DNA of 64,000 nucleotides from Oxyruncus cristatus. Taxonomy: Eukaryota; Chordata; Aves; Passeriformes; Cotingidae. The DNA is taken from contig VXAY01004115.1 in the NCBI GenBank assembly GCA_013399855.1, positions 603,302-667,301 of the forward strand, in the 5' to 3' direction. This document shows, in pieces, positions 50,037 through 63,300 of this stretch. Below the pieces are notes generated by a model. The model had not been told where the DNA came from, did no database searches, and saw nothing but the letters and a program-made list of their open reading frames with translations. Numbering within the stretch: position 1 is the stretch's first letter; every line of letters begins with the position of its first letter. Made by a program: the position numbers and the translations under genes.

Positions 50037-53000
50037 ATATCTTGATTCTATTTTCAGTTTTTCTAAAAATGACTGTAGGCATAATCAGATATTTACTTGA
50101 AAAACAACTATTGTGGTTTAAGCAGTAACCACCTCATGTCTGTTCACTACAGCCCCACTCCGCTGACTTACTCTGTGTATTATGCTGATCCATTTTGGTG
50201 AAAAATAAATCAGTATTCTTTACTATGATTGTTTTGTGGACAAAAATGACTAGTCCTGATATCTTTTGGCCTGTTATTTTATGCTATAGAATCTAATTTT
50301 TGACATTTTGATTTTTGTACATCAAAATTTGGGTCAGACGTTCAGATCCATTGCCTTGACTCCAAAGATTTCACCCTGAATTGTTTGCTTTGCAGTTTAT
50401 AAACATCAATATACTTAAACTTTGTTCACTGCTAAGAGTGTGGTAATTGATAGGAACTTAATGAAAATATTAAAAAATTACAAACCTACATTTTAATGTA
50501 ATGTCATGACTGCTGAATCCAAACATTTTAATATGATTTCATAAACATACTTGTATATCAGTGCATGGGAGTGAAAAAGCTTACAGTATTTTGACATAAT
50601 TCAGATTTTACTGGCACTTTTTAAATCCAAACATTTATTAAACACTCAACAGCTGCTTATTTTAAAGCAGCAGTCCAAATCCAAGACTACTGCTACATTA
50701 ACACTGAAACTGAGGAGATAAGAGAATGATTAACAATTATGTGTAGGCAGAGGAGGATTTTCATGCTCCAAATTGTTCATTAACTTAATTTTGGACTTTC
50801 TATTACTCCATAAACCTGCTCATCACATTCTTCTTATATATAAAATTTCACGTTTATTTTGGAAAAAAGATTCAAGTTCTGAGGTTGGTGATTCCCATCA
50901 TTTTGCAAAGGAAGCACTTATCAGCTTTCAGATTTTCTCAATGGCCACTGTAAGAAAATGCACCTTTATTGTCAAACCTATCACCCAAAATCCTGTCACG
51001 TTTATGTCGTTCTGTGGCCTCAGCAGGGCCACATCTGAGAGTCCTTGCTGCAAAGACCTTGGCTCCTGCAGGTAGCCAAACTTCCTTCTATAGTCTTCTC
51101 TCTTTATATTGTTCTGAAAACCTTTTTTTTCCCCTTCTGCTACTGATCCTCTATGAACAAATATGAATCTTCGGTCTGGTTGCCTGTACATTCTGTCATA
51201 ATGGATCCATGCTCCTGCTCTCTACTGTATCCTTTTAATCTGTTGAGAGGTCCAGAGCAAAATGCTGGCTCTGTTGAAGCCTGTTGCAAAATACCTGTTT
51301 ACTTTCATAGGTAGCAGGAATTTAGTTTTGTATTTTCTTGGACATCATTCAGGACAGTCCAGAAAAGAGTTTTCATCCAGACATATGGAATACAGAAGTG
51401 TAACCATATTGCTTGTAAGAAAATAATTCTGCAAAGCAGTTTCAAAAACAATACTATAGTGATGCTCAATGACATTCTCAAAAGTTCCCTTTTCTAGTAT
51501 AGGGACTTGTTTTTGAAAAATTGATTATATACCCAATCAAAGAAAACTTTGTCCTTACTTAAAGAGGTATTATTTCAATGCCTTGTAAATTTTGGATAAT
51601 GTACAGGAACTTTACATTCAATCTATCGTATTATCTTTATTTTAAAAACCATTATACCGATAAGTGACAAATTTACAGTATGAAATACTTCTTTTCACTT
51701 TTTCCTTCATAAAATCTTTACATATTTTGGATTCTCTACTAAAATAAATAAAGCTCCTCCATCATGCTTTGCAACAATACCAATCTGATCTTTTTGTATA
51801 ATTCCTGAATCATTATTTCCGTTGCTTATCAGCTCTATATTCAAGATGGCAATAGATGCTTACGGTATACAAGCTTGTAAGGACTAGTTTTAAAAAGTCA
51901 CACAGAAATATATCTCTGTCTAAAAGCATCAACTTTGTCAACTATAAAATCTAATGAGAATTTTATTATGCCCTAAAAAGAAGAAATGCAACAAATCTGG
52001 ATCCTGAGCAAGACACTATTTTATACTTTAAAGGAACTGTTGTCCTTTTTCACTTCCAAATCTCAATGCAGTCTTACTTCAGATGGAACGATCAGTACAA
52101 TGACTCTCAAGAGCACTAGGAGTACCATCAGTCCTATAAGGCCATGGGACTTGTTGCAGATAACTGAACTGGCCAAACATGATGTCACTCTGCCTGCTTC
52201 TTGCTGTGCAGAGAAGACCAGAGGTTACCATCAGAGGTCTATTTGCCAGTGGAAATAAACATCTGAAGGTGCCTTGACCTGCATTGGCCAAAACCAGCAG
52301 GCTGGTTTAATCTGCTGGCCAAGATGAACGTGACCTATCCAGATTAAATTTTGCCTGCAGTGTATTTTGGGGATTCATATTGCCCTTTCTGCCAGCTGAG
52401 CTTTGCCTACAGTATATGTAAACATGGAAGAGAATGTAATGTCTGGGTCTGATCTAACATATTGCAACAAGGAAAAGCCTTGAAGCTAAAAACTGGCTAA
52501 TTCTGTTTGGGGTCTGTCCCATGAAAATGATCAGAGGTGATGTGGGAAATATGTCTTAAAGCCCAGAGGCATCTAAAGAGGACTGGTGGTGGAGTCTGAG
52601 CAATAGTATTTGGTTTGTCTTTTTTTTTGTTTTTTTTTTTGTATGAAGGAGGCATTATATATATGTCCTGGGGATCTGTAATAAAACCACTCTAACATAT
52701 GGAATGAAAGTGGGCATGCTTAAATTAAGTGAGAATTTTGAGGGCAGTGTGCAGAGATCTCACAAAAGTGGACAGTTTATGGAGGTGAAGCTTTTAACAT
52801 CAAGATAGTAGACAAAACTGGAATATTCTGAAGCATTACCTTTACCATGTAAAAGTCCATGCTTATTAAAGAGGGATAAAAGCTGTTATCAACAACAATC
52901 TTGGTAGAATCTTTGGCATCTTCAAAAATGTGACAAGGCCACATTTGACGATGAAACGTCCATTTTCACAGTACTCTCTCCCTAACTGGCAGATTTTATA

Positions 53001-53070
53001 TATTTTTAAAATACTGCTCATAAGGCCTTTTTTTGTACTATGTAGTAAAAACACACAAAGGCCTGCTTCA
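50037..53070. other. AT-rich intergenic stretch
   Basis: No gene seen. A T-rich run with single G interruptions lies at 52619-52641. Short ORFs here have no recognised similarity or splice context. Confidence 0.5.
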
Positions 53071-53117
53071 GGGTGCTGAGTGGCCTCCTTTTGTGTCTAA
53101 ACAGGGAAATTCCTGGG

Positions 53118-53245
53118 GAAAAAGAAAACAAAACAAAACAAAAAAAAAATGCCAACAATAAACCCCCAAAACCAAACAAACAAAAAACCCAACAAAAACA
53201 AAACCACGAAACCCAAACAAACAACCCAAAACACCAAAACCAATT
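53118..53245. repeat. strongly A/C-biased low-complexity tract
   Basis: About 125 bases made almost only of A and C on the plus strand (AAACAAAAC, CCCAAAACC, AAACAACCC units), so G/T-only on the minus strand. It ends about 150 bases before the CpG island. Confidence 0.9.
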
Positions 53246-53399
53246 ATATGCCAAGGAAAATACTTAAAATCCAAGGAGAGAGTACTCATGTCAGGTGCCA
53301 GGAGCCAAAGGCAATGGTAATGAAAAACGCAAAATCCCACAAAGAGGTACCGAAGATTTGGAGGAGAAACACCACCAGCGGAGATGCAGAACAATAAAA

Positions 53400-54260
53400 C
53401 GTTACCCCGCCCCAGACGCCCCATAACGAGATAAAGCGCTGCCGTGCCAGGCCTGCCGCGGGAAGCCTGGAGCTGCCAAGGCCGCGAAGGACGTCTTGGA
53501 GCAGCAGCAGCACCGATGCCAGAGTACGACGGCTGGGTGCCAGCGCCCTGGCGGAGAGCGCGAGGGCAAAGGCCTGGAAACATGCAAATATTTTACGAAA
53601 GCCCCAGCAGGAAGAGAGGCCCGGCCACCGGGCGTCATTCAGGAAAGGGACCGCTCCAGGGCAAGGGCAGCGCGGTGCCGGGGCTCGGGGTGCCCGGGGC
53701 ACCGCAGAGCCTCGGCGGGGCGCGGGCGGGGCCGNNNNNNNNNNNNNNNNNNNNNNNNNNNNNNNNNNNNNNNNNNNNNNNNNNNNNNNNNNNNNNNNNN
53801 NNNNNNNNNNNNNNNNNNNNNNNNNNNNNNNNNNNNNNNNNNNNNNNNNNNNNNNNNNNNNNNNNNNNNNNNNNNNNNNNNNNNNNNNNNNNNNNNNNNN
53901 NNNNNNNNNNNNNNNNNNNNNNNNNNNNNNNNNNNNNNNNNNNNNNNNNNNNNNNNNNNNNNNNNNNNNNNNNNNNNNNNNNNNNNNNNNNNNNNNNNNN
54001 NNNNNNNNNNNNNNNNNNNNNNNNNNNNNNNNNNNNNNNNNNNNNNNNNNNNNNNNNNNNNNNNNNNNNNNNNNNNNNNNNNNNNNNNNNNNNNNNNNNN
54101 NNNNNNNNNNNNNNNNNNNNNNNNNNNNGGGGCTCCTCCTCCTCCTCCTGGGAGCGGGGGCACCCGGGCGGGCCGGGATGGCCTCTCGTCTGCGGGGAAA
54201 GAAGGTTCTGCAGGAGAGGCGGGGGGAATGCAACCTTCCGTGGTCAGCTGCCATAACCTT
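53400..54260 (+). promoter_or_regulatory. MAPK8: CpG island promoter, probably MAPK8 exon 1 region
   Basis: An abrupt switch from AT-rich DNA to high-GC, CpG-dense sequence (CGCGGTGCCGGGGCTCGGGG, GGCGGGGCGCGGGCGGGGCC), interrupted by a 394-base gap. It includes GC-box-like GGGGCGGG/GGGCGGGG motifs. No TATA box is evident. In human, MAPK8 (JNK1) is the head-to-head neighbour of FRMPD2 and starts in a CpG island with a non-coding first exon, so a rightward promoter here is the simplest reading. The transcription start and first exon are probably inside the gap. The strand and gene name are inference; a bidirectional promoter that also serves FRMPD2 is possible. Confidence 0.6.
53735..54128. other. 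assembly gap (394 N) in CpG island
   Basis: A run of N flanked by GC-rich sequence on both sides; the island core is missing. Confidence 0.99.
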
Positions 54261-54359
54261 GCTCCTAAAAATGCCTCTTAAAGCATAAAAATACTCCCCT
54301 GGGATAATGTAACTGCTCCAGATCCGGGGGCTGGGGGGTGACCGGCAGCGTCTTTGATT

Positions 54360-57300
54360 CCTTTGCCTTTGAATTCTTACATTTCTTGCACAGTGTCTTT
54401 GCCGAATTTCTTTTGCTCTTTGGTTTCTCTGTGTTGTTACCTCCAATTTTCCTCCCAAAGCGTGCTTCTTTATGCCTTTCTGCTTGGAGTAGTTCCATCA
54501 GTGAAGTTTGACCTGAGCTCCTCTTATAACCTACAAAAACAAATGTCACTTGATTATTTATTTTCCCCCCCTAGCTACAGTAATGGTTTTGGACGTATTT
54601 TGTCGTTTTAAAGCTCAGTGTTATGCAGAACAGGCTTGCTGAAGGATTTCAAGCAATCAAAAAATTCTACACGCTTTGGCCTATCTGATAATATAAACAC
54701 AAAGGGTGTTATGCTTGTTCGAGGATGGAAAGTATTACTTGCCCTAGGGCATGTGCATGTGGAATTGAGCAAGCTTGCTAACTGCAGCTGGGTTTTACTT
54801 ACAGGTGTGAAGACTTAACCAGTGATGGTCTTGCAGGTCACAGGAGAAGTAGTCTCAGTTCTAGAGATGCAGCAAATGCAGTTTTAGGCCCGTATAGTAC
54901 ATGACATGCATCTGTGTGTGCGTACAGGTACATCAGTGTGTTAGATAACTTGGAAATGGTTTAAACTGTGACATGAAATGAAGCGGAGCCAAACCTGTTT
55001 AGAGATACTGTCAAAGTGAGTTCACTGTCTTATTTGAGCGTTCCTTGTATATTATGAAGGAAACTCTTTATTCTTCTAATAGTAGTTAATAAAAATGTTG
55101 AATTTCAGATAGTCCCCTGCTTTGATCTCAGTCTGTGGGAGCAGCCATCTTGCCTTTTTGCCCTGTTTAATTTGAAGATGTGTAACACGGGCTAGTTTGA
55201 CAGTAGGATGCTGTTCTGGAGTTCTGCAGGACATGTGATGCCAGGGCAGGGATCAGACACGTTGCAGGCTGCCTGCCAGATCTTGATAGTTTTCAGGCGG
55301 GCCAGCTGGGCAAAAGTGTGATAGGAGAAGAGAGAGAGAAGCATCTGCTGAACCGAGACTAATTCAGAGTTGCAGAGGGTGCATGTTTCATACTATGAAA
55401 CAAGGAGTTTTAATGACCTCTTCCACTGCAAAAGTTCTCAAGATTTTTGGACCAAAGTAATCTTGAGGGCTACCATATACTTCATGGAGACTTCTTGGTC
55501 AGAAATACTAGTGAGGTGGTCTGATAGGGTTCCAAGTTCTATAGTTCTGTTTATTCTAGGCAGAAGTAGAGTTCCCTTTTGTGTATGGTTTTTGTGTCTT
55601 AAGTTTAACCCTGCTCTTTAGGAACTAAGGTATTTGCTGGCTTTGTATGTGTGCAGGTATATGCTCCTTTGCAAGTGCTTCGGGTAAAATTGTTGCATTA
55701 GTGAATTGTTATGCTAATATTAGGGAATAAATGTTTGGAGATGGTAACAACTGAATTTATTTTTCTGCCTGCTACTTACCTGAAATGAATTGTTGTGTTT
55801 ATTTCATGTATTGTTTGTTTATTTTCTTAAACAATCAGTATTCTTAAACATTAGTATTTGAAATCATAATCCTACCTGGCTATTTATTTACTGTATATGT
55901 GTTTTGGTTTCTTTTTTATCCTTCCTCAACTGCCTAAATTGTTTGTATGCTTATTCTTTAAAAGATGCGTGGAATGTACGTGTTCAGCTCCTCATTTCTG
56001 AAGATTGATCCAGTACTCTGGACAAATACAAATGTCCTTCCTAATCATTTGCTGAAAAGTATGGTGTGCTATTTCTTAAACTTAATTTACCACACCACCC
56101 CCTCCTTGGGGGAAGAAAATGGCTCTGTGTATATAGTTTTACTGTATGTTATATTTAATATATGTAATGTATCATTCTGGAAATTAGATGAATCTTGTTT
56201 TGCTCCTAGTTTTTCTAATAAAGACTAAATGTATTTTATTGCTGTAAATGTTCCCTTTAAAAAGCCCCATACCTTAGTCCTTAATTCAAAACCTGCAGAA
56301 ACGGGCTTCTATTTATATTATGGAAACATCTTTTGAAAGCTCTTTAAAAATCCAGTTGAGACTACTTATGTTGCTTGCCTGCTGTGAAATTCACCACAGT
56401 TTTGCCATGAATTCTGAAAACAGATTTTACTATGATTTAAGAATCTAAACATCTAGTTTTCAAATCTTTCAAGAATTCCCGTTTTTATATGGAGTTGGAA
56501 ATTCACCTTCCAATTTGATAAAGGTCCCTTCTGGCTGTCCTCATGAAAAGATGAGCTGCATTCAAAAAAGCATTCAGTGCTCCATTACAAGGTGTATTTG
56601 TATCAAAGTACAGCCTTAGTCTCTTTTATTTGTGTACCTTCTTTTTAACAATGACTGTAGTGTCGGTGAAAGATACTTGGTTGATATAATTGCTCTGAAA
56701 AGTCAAGGACTTAGTGTATGTATTTCTATAACACCACACCATAGTTTTGTGTTCAGTGGCTGCCTTGCTTAAGCAGTTTCTGTTACCTGCTGTTCCTCCT
56801 TGCCAGCTGTTGTGTGGCAAAATAAATAGAGGAGCAAACTGATCCAGCTGAAACAAATCTTCCTCTTGGACTATTTTTCAGCCTGATTAATTCCCTAATA
56901 TGTCTGAACCAAACGGCTGTGCCGTTGCAAGGTTGGAAGACCAGGAGGTTGCTTGGGCGGGGAGAGGATTGCTGTCAGTCAGGGATGTGCACAAAGGTAT
57001 TCACAGATCAAGTGGTGATTGCTGGAAGAGTGAAGTGGTGGGAGCGGGCAAACCTCTTTTGTTGAGAAGTGCTAGTTTAAAGATCTGTTTGCAGACTTCT
57101 GCTGCTGTTACTGAAAAGCATTCTGAACAAGATGTTTATTTTTGGTTTTAAATGCACTGTAGAGCCCAAAATTAATTGGGGATGAGTATCCATTTGGTAA
57201 TGAATGTTGATCTAGAAGTTATGTGCCAGTAACTTGGTGTGGATGGACATCCTCTTCCACACCTTGCTGTATTAATCATTTCATAAAACGTGTATTATCA

Positions 57301-60300
57301 ATAGGGGTCCTTAAATAAAGCGATCTGGAAATTTTTGGACTGAGGCAGGGCAGTGGGGCAGAAGATGCATCCTCCCAGTGCTGAAAACTGTTTGTGCTTT
57401 CTACTTTAAATACCGCGTGAAAAAAAAAATAACTATTTTAGGACTGTATTTTATGTGAAGGAATGCAAGTGCTCATTTATCTTTTGTGGCACTTCAAAAA
57501 TATGTAGCATTTATCTTTTAGGGTTTTTTGCTTGGTAGGGGCAGCTTTTAATTTGGTGTTCAAAGCTTTACTTTTAATAGCTTTTCACAGCTTGTTATAT
57601 CTCAGTAATACATGAAGTCTTCAGGAAAAAGCTGAAAATAATTACTCTTTTTCTGTCCCAAGTCTTACACAAAATATGGGGCTGCAGATGTAGGTCACTG
57701 AGTAGTTTCTGAAGTTGCTTGGATTTACCAAATACTTAGTGGAATTTTATTAGTACTAGACATCTGTATAAGCTTGTCCTGTGGCAGAGCTGTAGCCTTC
57801 TTAGTGAATGGTGGTATTTTTAAGAAATGTGCTGTCTTAAAAGAATTTGAATGTGATGCTGGGAAATTCTTGATGACTTCGTGATGGGTAGAATACATTG
57901 CCAATACATTGACTTGAAATGTATGAGAAGGAAATAGCTATACATGTGGCTGGGCATGATAAAACCTTTAATGGGAACTAGTACTTCAATTTGAAGAATA
58001 ATTGTAAAAAACAAGATCAAAACCAACCAGAATTGCTAGATGATTTAAAATGCAACTCAAGATTTTTTTTTTTTTTTATGTAAACTTTTTGTGAGCTCAG
58101 GGAACACACTAAGCACAGAGTAGTGAACTTCCTTTTGTGAGCTGGAAGAGCCTTTTCTGTGGAGCATTCGCTCCGGTTTACCATACAGCCAGCAGGGAAT
58201 AGCAGCTTCCTTCTGCTGTAGGTTCTGCAAAGCCTTTGAGTGAGAACTCCTTCAACAGACTGGAGCTGACTGCGTCAAACAGTGAGAAAGAGATCCATTA
58301 CTGATGTTGGATCAGATCAACATGGATAACTTCCCAACTAGCTGTTCATATAGTTCTGTTGACTGTTATTTATTTTGTAAAATATTTTTGTAAGGTTTTC
58401 TTTGATTTATGTTTGAAGAGATAATGATCTTGGTGTACCAAGCATATAATTAATAACCACACATTTGATCTTAACTTTAAATACTTTTTTTCTTCTAAGT
58501 GACTGAAAACTAATTCTTGATTCTTTTTCTGTCCAAATTGATTGCCTGTAAGCACGATACTAAAATAAACCCCACTGTTGCCCATATTGTCATTTTTATT
58601 GTTGGATAAATGCTGCTTGTTATGTGAACAAATGGGATGCTTATTAATTTTTCTTAGTTGAATATTTTATACTAATGCTAAAATGGTGACTGGCAGAAAA
58701 TATACTTCAGGTTAATAGTAATTTGTGTTGCAAACAAAGCAAATACTGTGTATGTGTTCATATGTGTGTACACTTAAAATAAACAGAAAGGGCAAACACT
58801 AATTTTACAGTGCTTCTGGACAGCCTGTTTGCTGTGATTATTGATTTTGAGTTTTTTTTTTTAAAAAAGACAAACACAACTCTAACAACCTTCCATTACT
58901 TTATTTTATTGACATTATACCTAGCATTTTTTGATACTATACATCTTACAAGTGTGCAGAGAAATGTCTTCACTCAATATTTATTCTTTTAACTACAAAC
59001 TTTGGCTAAAATGTGTGTTCCCATCATGTAGTCTGTGTCCATTCAAACATTTACCTTGACCCTTAGTCTGCTGAGCAAAAGTTGAAAGTAATTACTTGCT
59101 GAGCTGCATCAGAAAGGACCTGACCAGCAGATAGTGGGGAGGAGCTGTGAAGCCCCACTGCAGAGCTGCTCCGTAGGTCACACACCCCTGCACTGTGTGT
59201 GAGAGAAAAACAAGGGAGTCCAGCACTGAGTGAGGTCTAGAGCAGCTGAGGGTGCAGACGTGACTGGGTTTGTAACCTGAGGAAGAGCAGGCTCAGGGAG
59301 AATGTAATTGCTGTATTTAACCAGCTTTAAGGAAGGGGGTTAGAGAGGTGGTGGAGCCACTTTCACCTCTAAAGCGTACAGTGAAAAGATGAGTCAAGGT
59401 TGCAAATGGAACTTTCAGGAGGACAGGAAGGAAATGAATGTCTTGGTGCAGCAGTCACCGCCTCTCATGGATTAAGAGACCAGAGGGGCCATGGAATCTT
59501 CCTCCATGGAGACTTTAGACTGGGCAAGGTTCAGAGCAGCCTGAGAGAAACACAGATTTGAATTTCTACTTGTTTTGGGCAGATAGATGATCTCCAGAGG
59601 TTGTTTTCAAGCCATATTACAATTCTACTGTTTAAAGATTTTAAAACTTTTATTTTCTAAGTAGCTTGAGGAAGTTGGCAAAACAAAGGCAGGGTGATGT
59701 AGACAAACAAGGCTGCCTAGAACTGCATTGGAAGTTGTGAAGGGAAAAGTAATTAGATGTGATAAGCATCTTAGTTCAAGTCTGCTGGTGGCAATACTGA
59801 TTTTTCTGCCCTGCACTGAACTTTCCAGCTGACTAGGCCAGAACTGCTTGCAGGCTAGCATAAAGGACAAAAAAAAATGGTTATGGTGCCTATCATGCCT
59901 GCAATCACTGTGATGAACACAAAACCCGATCTCCAAAGAAACAGCTGGCAGTGAGCAGCCTGGTAGCCAGCTGAAGTTAGTCCATGACTTGCTTTCTGTA
60001 GCAGAGGAGCATGTTGGCAGCTGCTGCTCCAAGGCTTTGATCTGCTGGGTGGGTGATGGTTCCTTACTCTCAGCTGGAGCTTGGTTACCCTGGCAAGGGA
60101 CTTTATGGAGCAAACCAGCCCTGAGCTCCAGCAGATCACAATAGCAGTTCATGTCTGCAGAGAGGTGGCACGACTAATAGCTGCTGGGAGAAAGAAAAAG
60201 GGACCATGTCAGAATCATAAATCTCTCTGTGCTGTTGACTTTAATGCTTGTGCTGCCTAGAGAAGACGTCCTGCATCTCATTTGTTTCTGTAAGTTCTTA

Positions 60301-63300
60301 TGTATTTGTCTATTTAGCAAAGTTAGCAAGAAAGCTTAGGGAAAGGGAGGTGAACAGAACAGAAAGTTACAACCCAGAGTGAGTGTTTTGTGTCTTAACA
60401 AAGCAGCTGTCCTGGTTTGAATTTGTAGGTATTTAGCTATGTGAATACAGCTGCTCATGAGTGACTCTAAGAGAGAATTGTGTGGGAAATCTAGTATTGA
60501 GGATGGCACATCCTTGAAAACCCTAGATGTGTTCTTTAATAGCTTTAATGCTAAGATGATGTTGGAGTAAGTACAAGTCATGATGCTTACTTGCAGTATC
60601 TTGGGTGTAGAATTACATAGTTTTGAGCATGTAATCCCAATTTTAAGTTTTACTGTGAAAACAGTAGAAGTGAATGCCATGGTTGACATACCAGCCAGCA
60701 TAAATCTTGATAAATTCTTGATTGTTCATGTGGATTTGCATGGTGACAAACATCCTGATCGCCTTCAGAGCAGGAGGAGTGGTTCTAAAAAGTTTTATTA
60801 GAAGGGTGTGTGCTATGTTCACTTGTTTCACTTAATGCCAAAGAGTGAATACACGGGAGACACGCAGAAATAGCAAGGTTCTTTTGTGTGCCAGTGGCTC
60901 ATTTAAAGAGCAGTTTAAATTGCAGCTGCAGGTGACTTCCATTGGCACAGTTGCTGCAATGCAAAACTCATCCTTGTGGAACAATAGACTGGGTTTCTTT
61001 TGCCGCTTTTTAGAAAAGTGTTACAAGCTTCTTGTGCCACTTATATGTCAAGATGAGGGAAGGGGGAAGACAGTGCAGTTTGTAATAAGCTTACATTGTA
61101 ACAAGCTTTGTAACCTTTATTATAAAAAGGGTTCACTAATATTAGTATGGCATTGTGGGGAAATCAGAAAAGCTCGATGTGACTAGAACTACTTTATTCT
61201 CCCCGTCTTTTAGTTTGTTTGAAATTCTTTCTTAGTTCTCTTCAGAAAATTTCTCCTCACAACTGTGTGTAGCCACCAGCACTAGTGTACGATTCACAGC
61301 AGTGCTTCTGAAGGATGGCTTTCTTCTTGTGTAATGTGTGGGAATTCTCAAACTCTTCCTGTTTTGGAAACGTCTGTCTTTTTTTGCAAAGGCAGAGCAT
61401 CAGACACTACTGAGGTCTAAGAGAAACAGGACAACAGAACAGACTGTATTGCCATTAGTAATGATTGGTGGAGTTTCCTACAAACTACCTAGAAAGTAAA
61501 GCCTTCCTTCCCAGCCCACTCCCAGGAAACTATTGTGCATAGTAATGTATCTCTGAAGGAATTGTTAGTGCTCAAGTTGTCATATGTTTTGGAGATTTTT
61601 TTTTTCCATTCTAAAGCTCTTATTACAGAGGTATTTTATGCCAAATACTTTAGACAGGATTTCATAGCACATTAATCTACTTGTACTTCACAGATAAATG
61701 CATGAATTAGTGAAAGTAGCACATTCATAATTGGATTCTAAGTTTTTATAGCTGGGATTTAAAGTTAAAACTAATGTAGTTTTAAACATTCTGCAAACTT
61801 TTTTTCCCAGCTGCTATGCAAATCCTTGCTTCCTCTAATGTTCTGTAGCTGTTGTCCTCTTGATCACTGATACTTAATTACTATTTTAGGTCAGTTGGTA
61901 TCTTTTGTTTGCTGTTGTCCTTTAAAAGAATTAGAGAACTGTTTGATCTGTTTCTTTTGCTTAAACATTTAACTTTCATATGCTTCATCTTCCCCTGCAA
62001 GCGTACCTCTGGAGTAATCTGGGAATTGAATTTCACTTCTAAACTTGTGCAGGTCTCATTGAAGCCCTCTGAGTCATATTTACTGGTTTACTTTGCTGAT
62101 GGTTTGCCTATTTGTTCTATATTGCTCCTTTTCCAGTGGTCACTGGATGGGCAGAGAGCTGACATATGCAGACATAGTTCTGTGGAACGCTTAGAAGTGG
62201 CACTCCCTGAGATAACCAGCTGAGACAGCGTTGTGCCAAGATTACTAATTTATTCTTTTTGTGTGAATTTCAAGTTAGCTTATGGTTAAGCTTTTTCAAA
62301 TATCTGAATAAGTTGAATGGACCATGACATGCTTCTGGCAAAAGGGAGATACCTACAGCAACATGGAATTGCATTCCCTTGAATGCGGTGGCCCCAGTCA
62401 TAATCTAGGCAGGATTATGATCCAGTTTGTTTTCTGGGTCCAGCAGCATGCATTCAGATTGCACTTCTGACAATTAAATTGTGTGCTTAAAATGGAACAG
62501 CTTGATGATCTGTTGCTTTACTGAATTTTCTCTGATTTCAGATTTTAAGAGAACTGTTTAAAAAAACCACAAATTGCAGTGACAAATAGTGCCCTGAGAT
62601 AAACCTGAATATTTTAAGCCTTTTAAAAAAAAATTATCTTGATTTTCTCTCCATATACCATCCTTTTGTATAATCTTTTGTTAGAAAAAGGATTAAGGAT
62701 TTGGAAGATCCTTGTCTTACCCTATTATTTCTGAAAAGGAGAGTTTTACCAAGAATAGTCTTTTAATCTGCTGTCACAATAGCTTCTTTAGCAAACTGTA
62801 GAATTATGTAAGTTTTCTTTTGATGGAGCCATTCTGGTTTATGATTTCTAATGCAAAACTGACCTGCAGGACACAAAGTGTTACTTCATATATTGTGATA
62901 ATAGGATTCATCATGGAACCATCTGTAGATGTTCTCTACAGCTCTGTGGAGCTTCGTGTGACATTACACTGAAGAAGCTATAGAGGCACTTCCCTATGAA
63001 ATGTAGCACAGCAGAGTGTTTGCACAGTGATTTTTTTGTTTGTTTTTAGCTATAGCACTACTTATTCTGATAATGCTTGTTCTAGAAAAATGCTACCTAT
63101 TAAATGTCTTTATGATTAATTACAGTCACAGTTCAAGAATCCATAAAAGAATTTGAGAGGAAAGGTAGAGTGGGAATCTTCATGATTAGAAATGCCAGTT
63201 TACAAGCTGTTTATTATTGCATGCTGCAGCCTATCTGCCTCGTTTACATCCTCCTTGCATGTGGATGGAAAACACATTTTTGAAGGGGAAGGAAGATACT

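Noticed and set aside
53068..54458. Long open frames on both strands through the CpG island (up to 390 codons)
   Set aside because: Most of their length is N or GC-rich sequence with few stops by composition; the rest is low-complexity. No family similarity and no splice logic.
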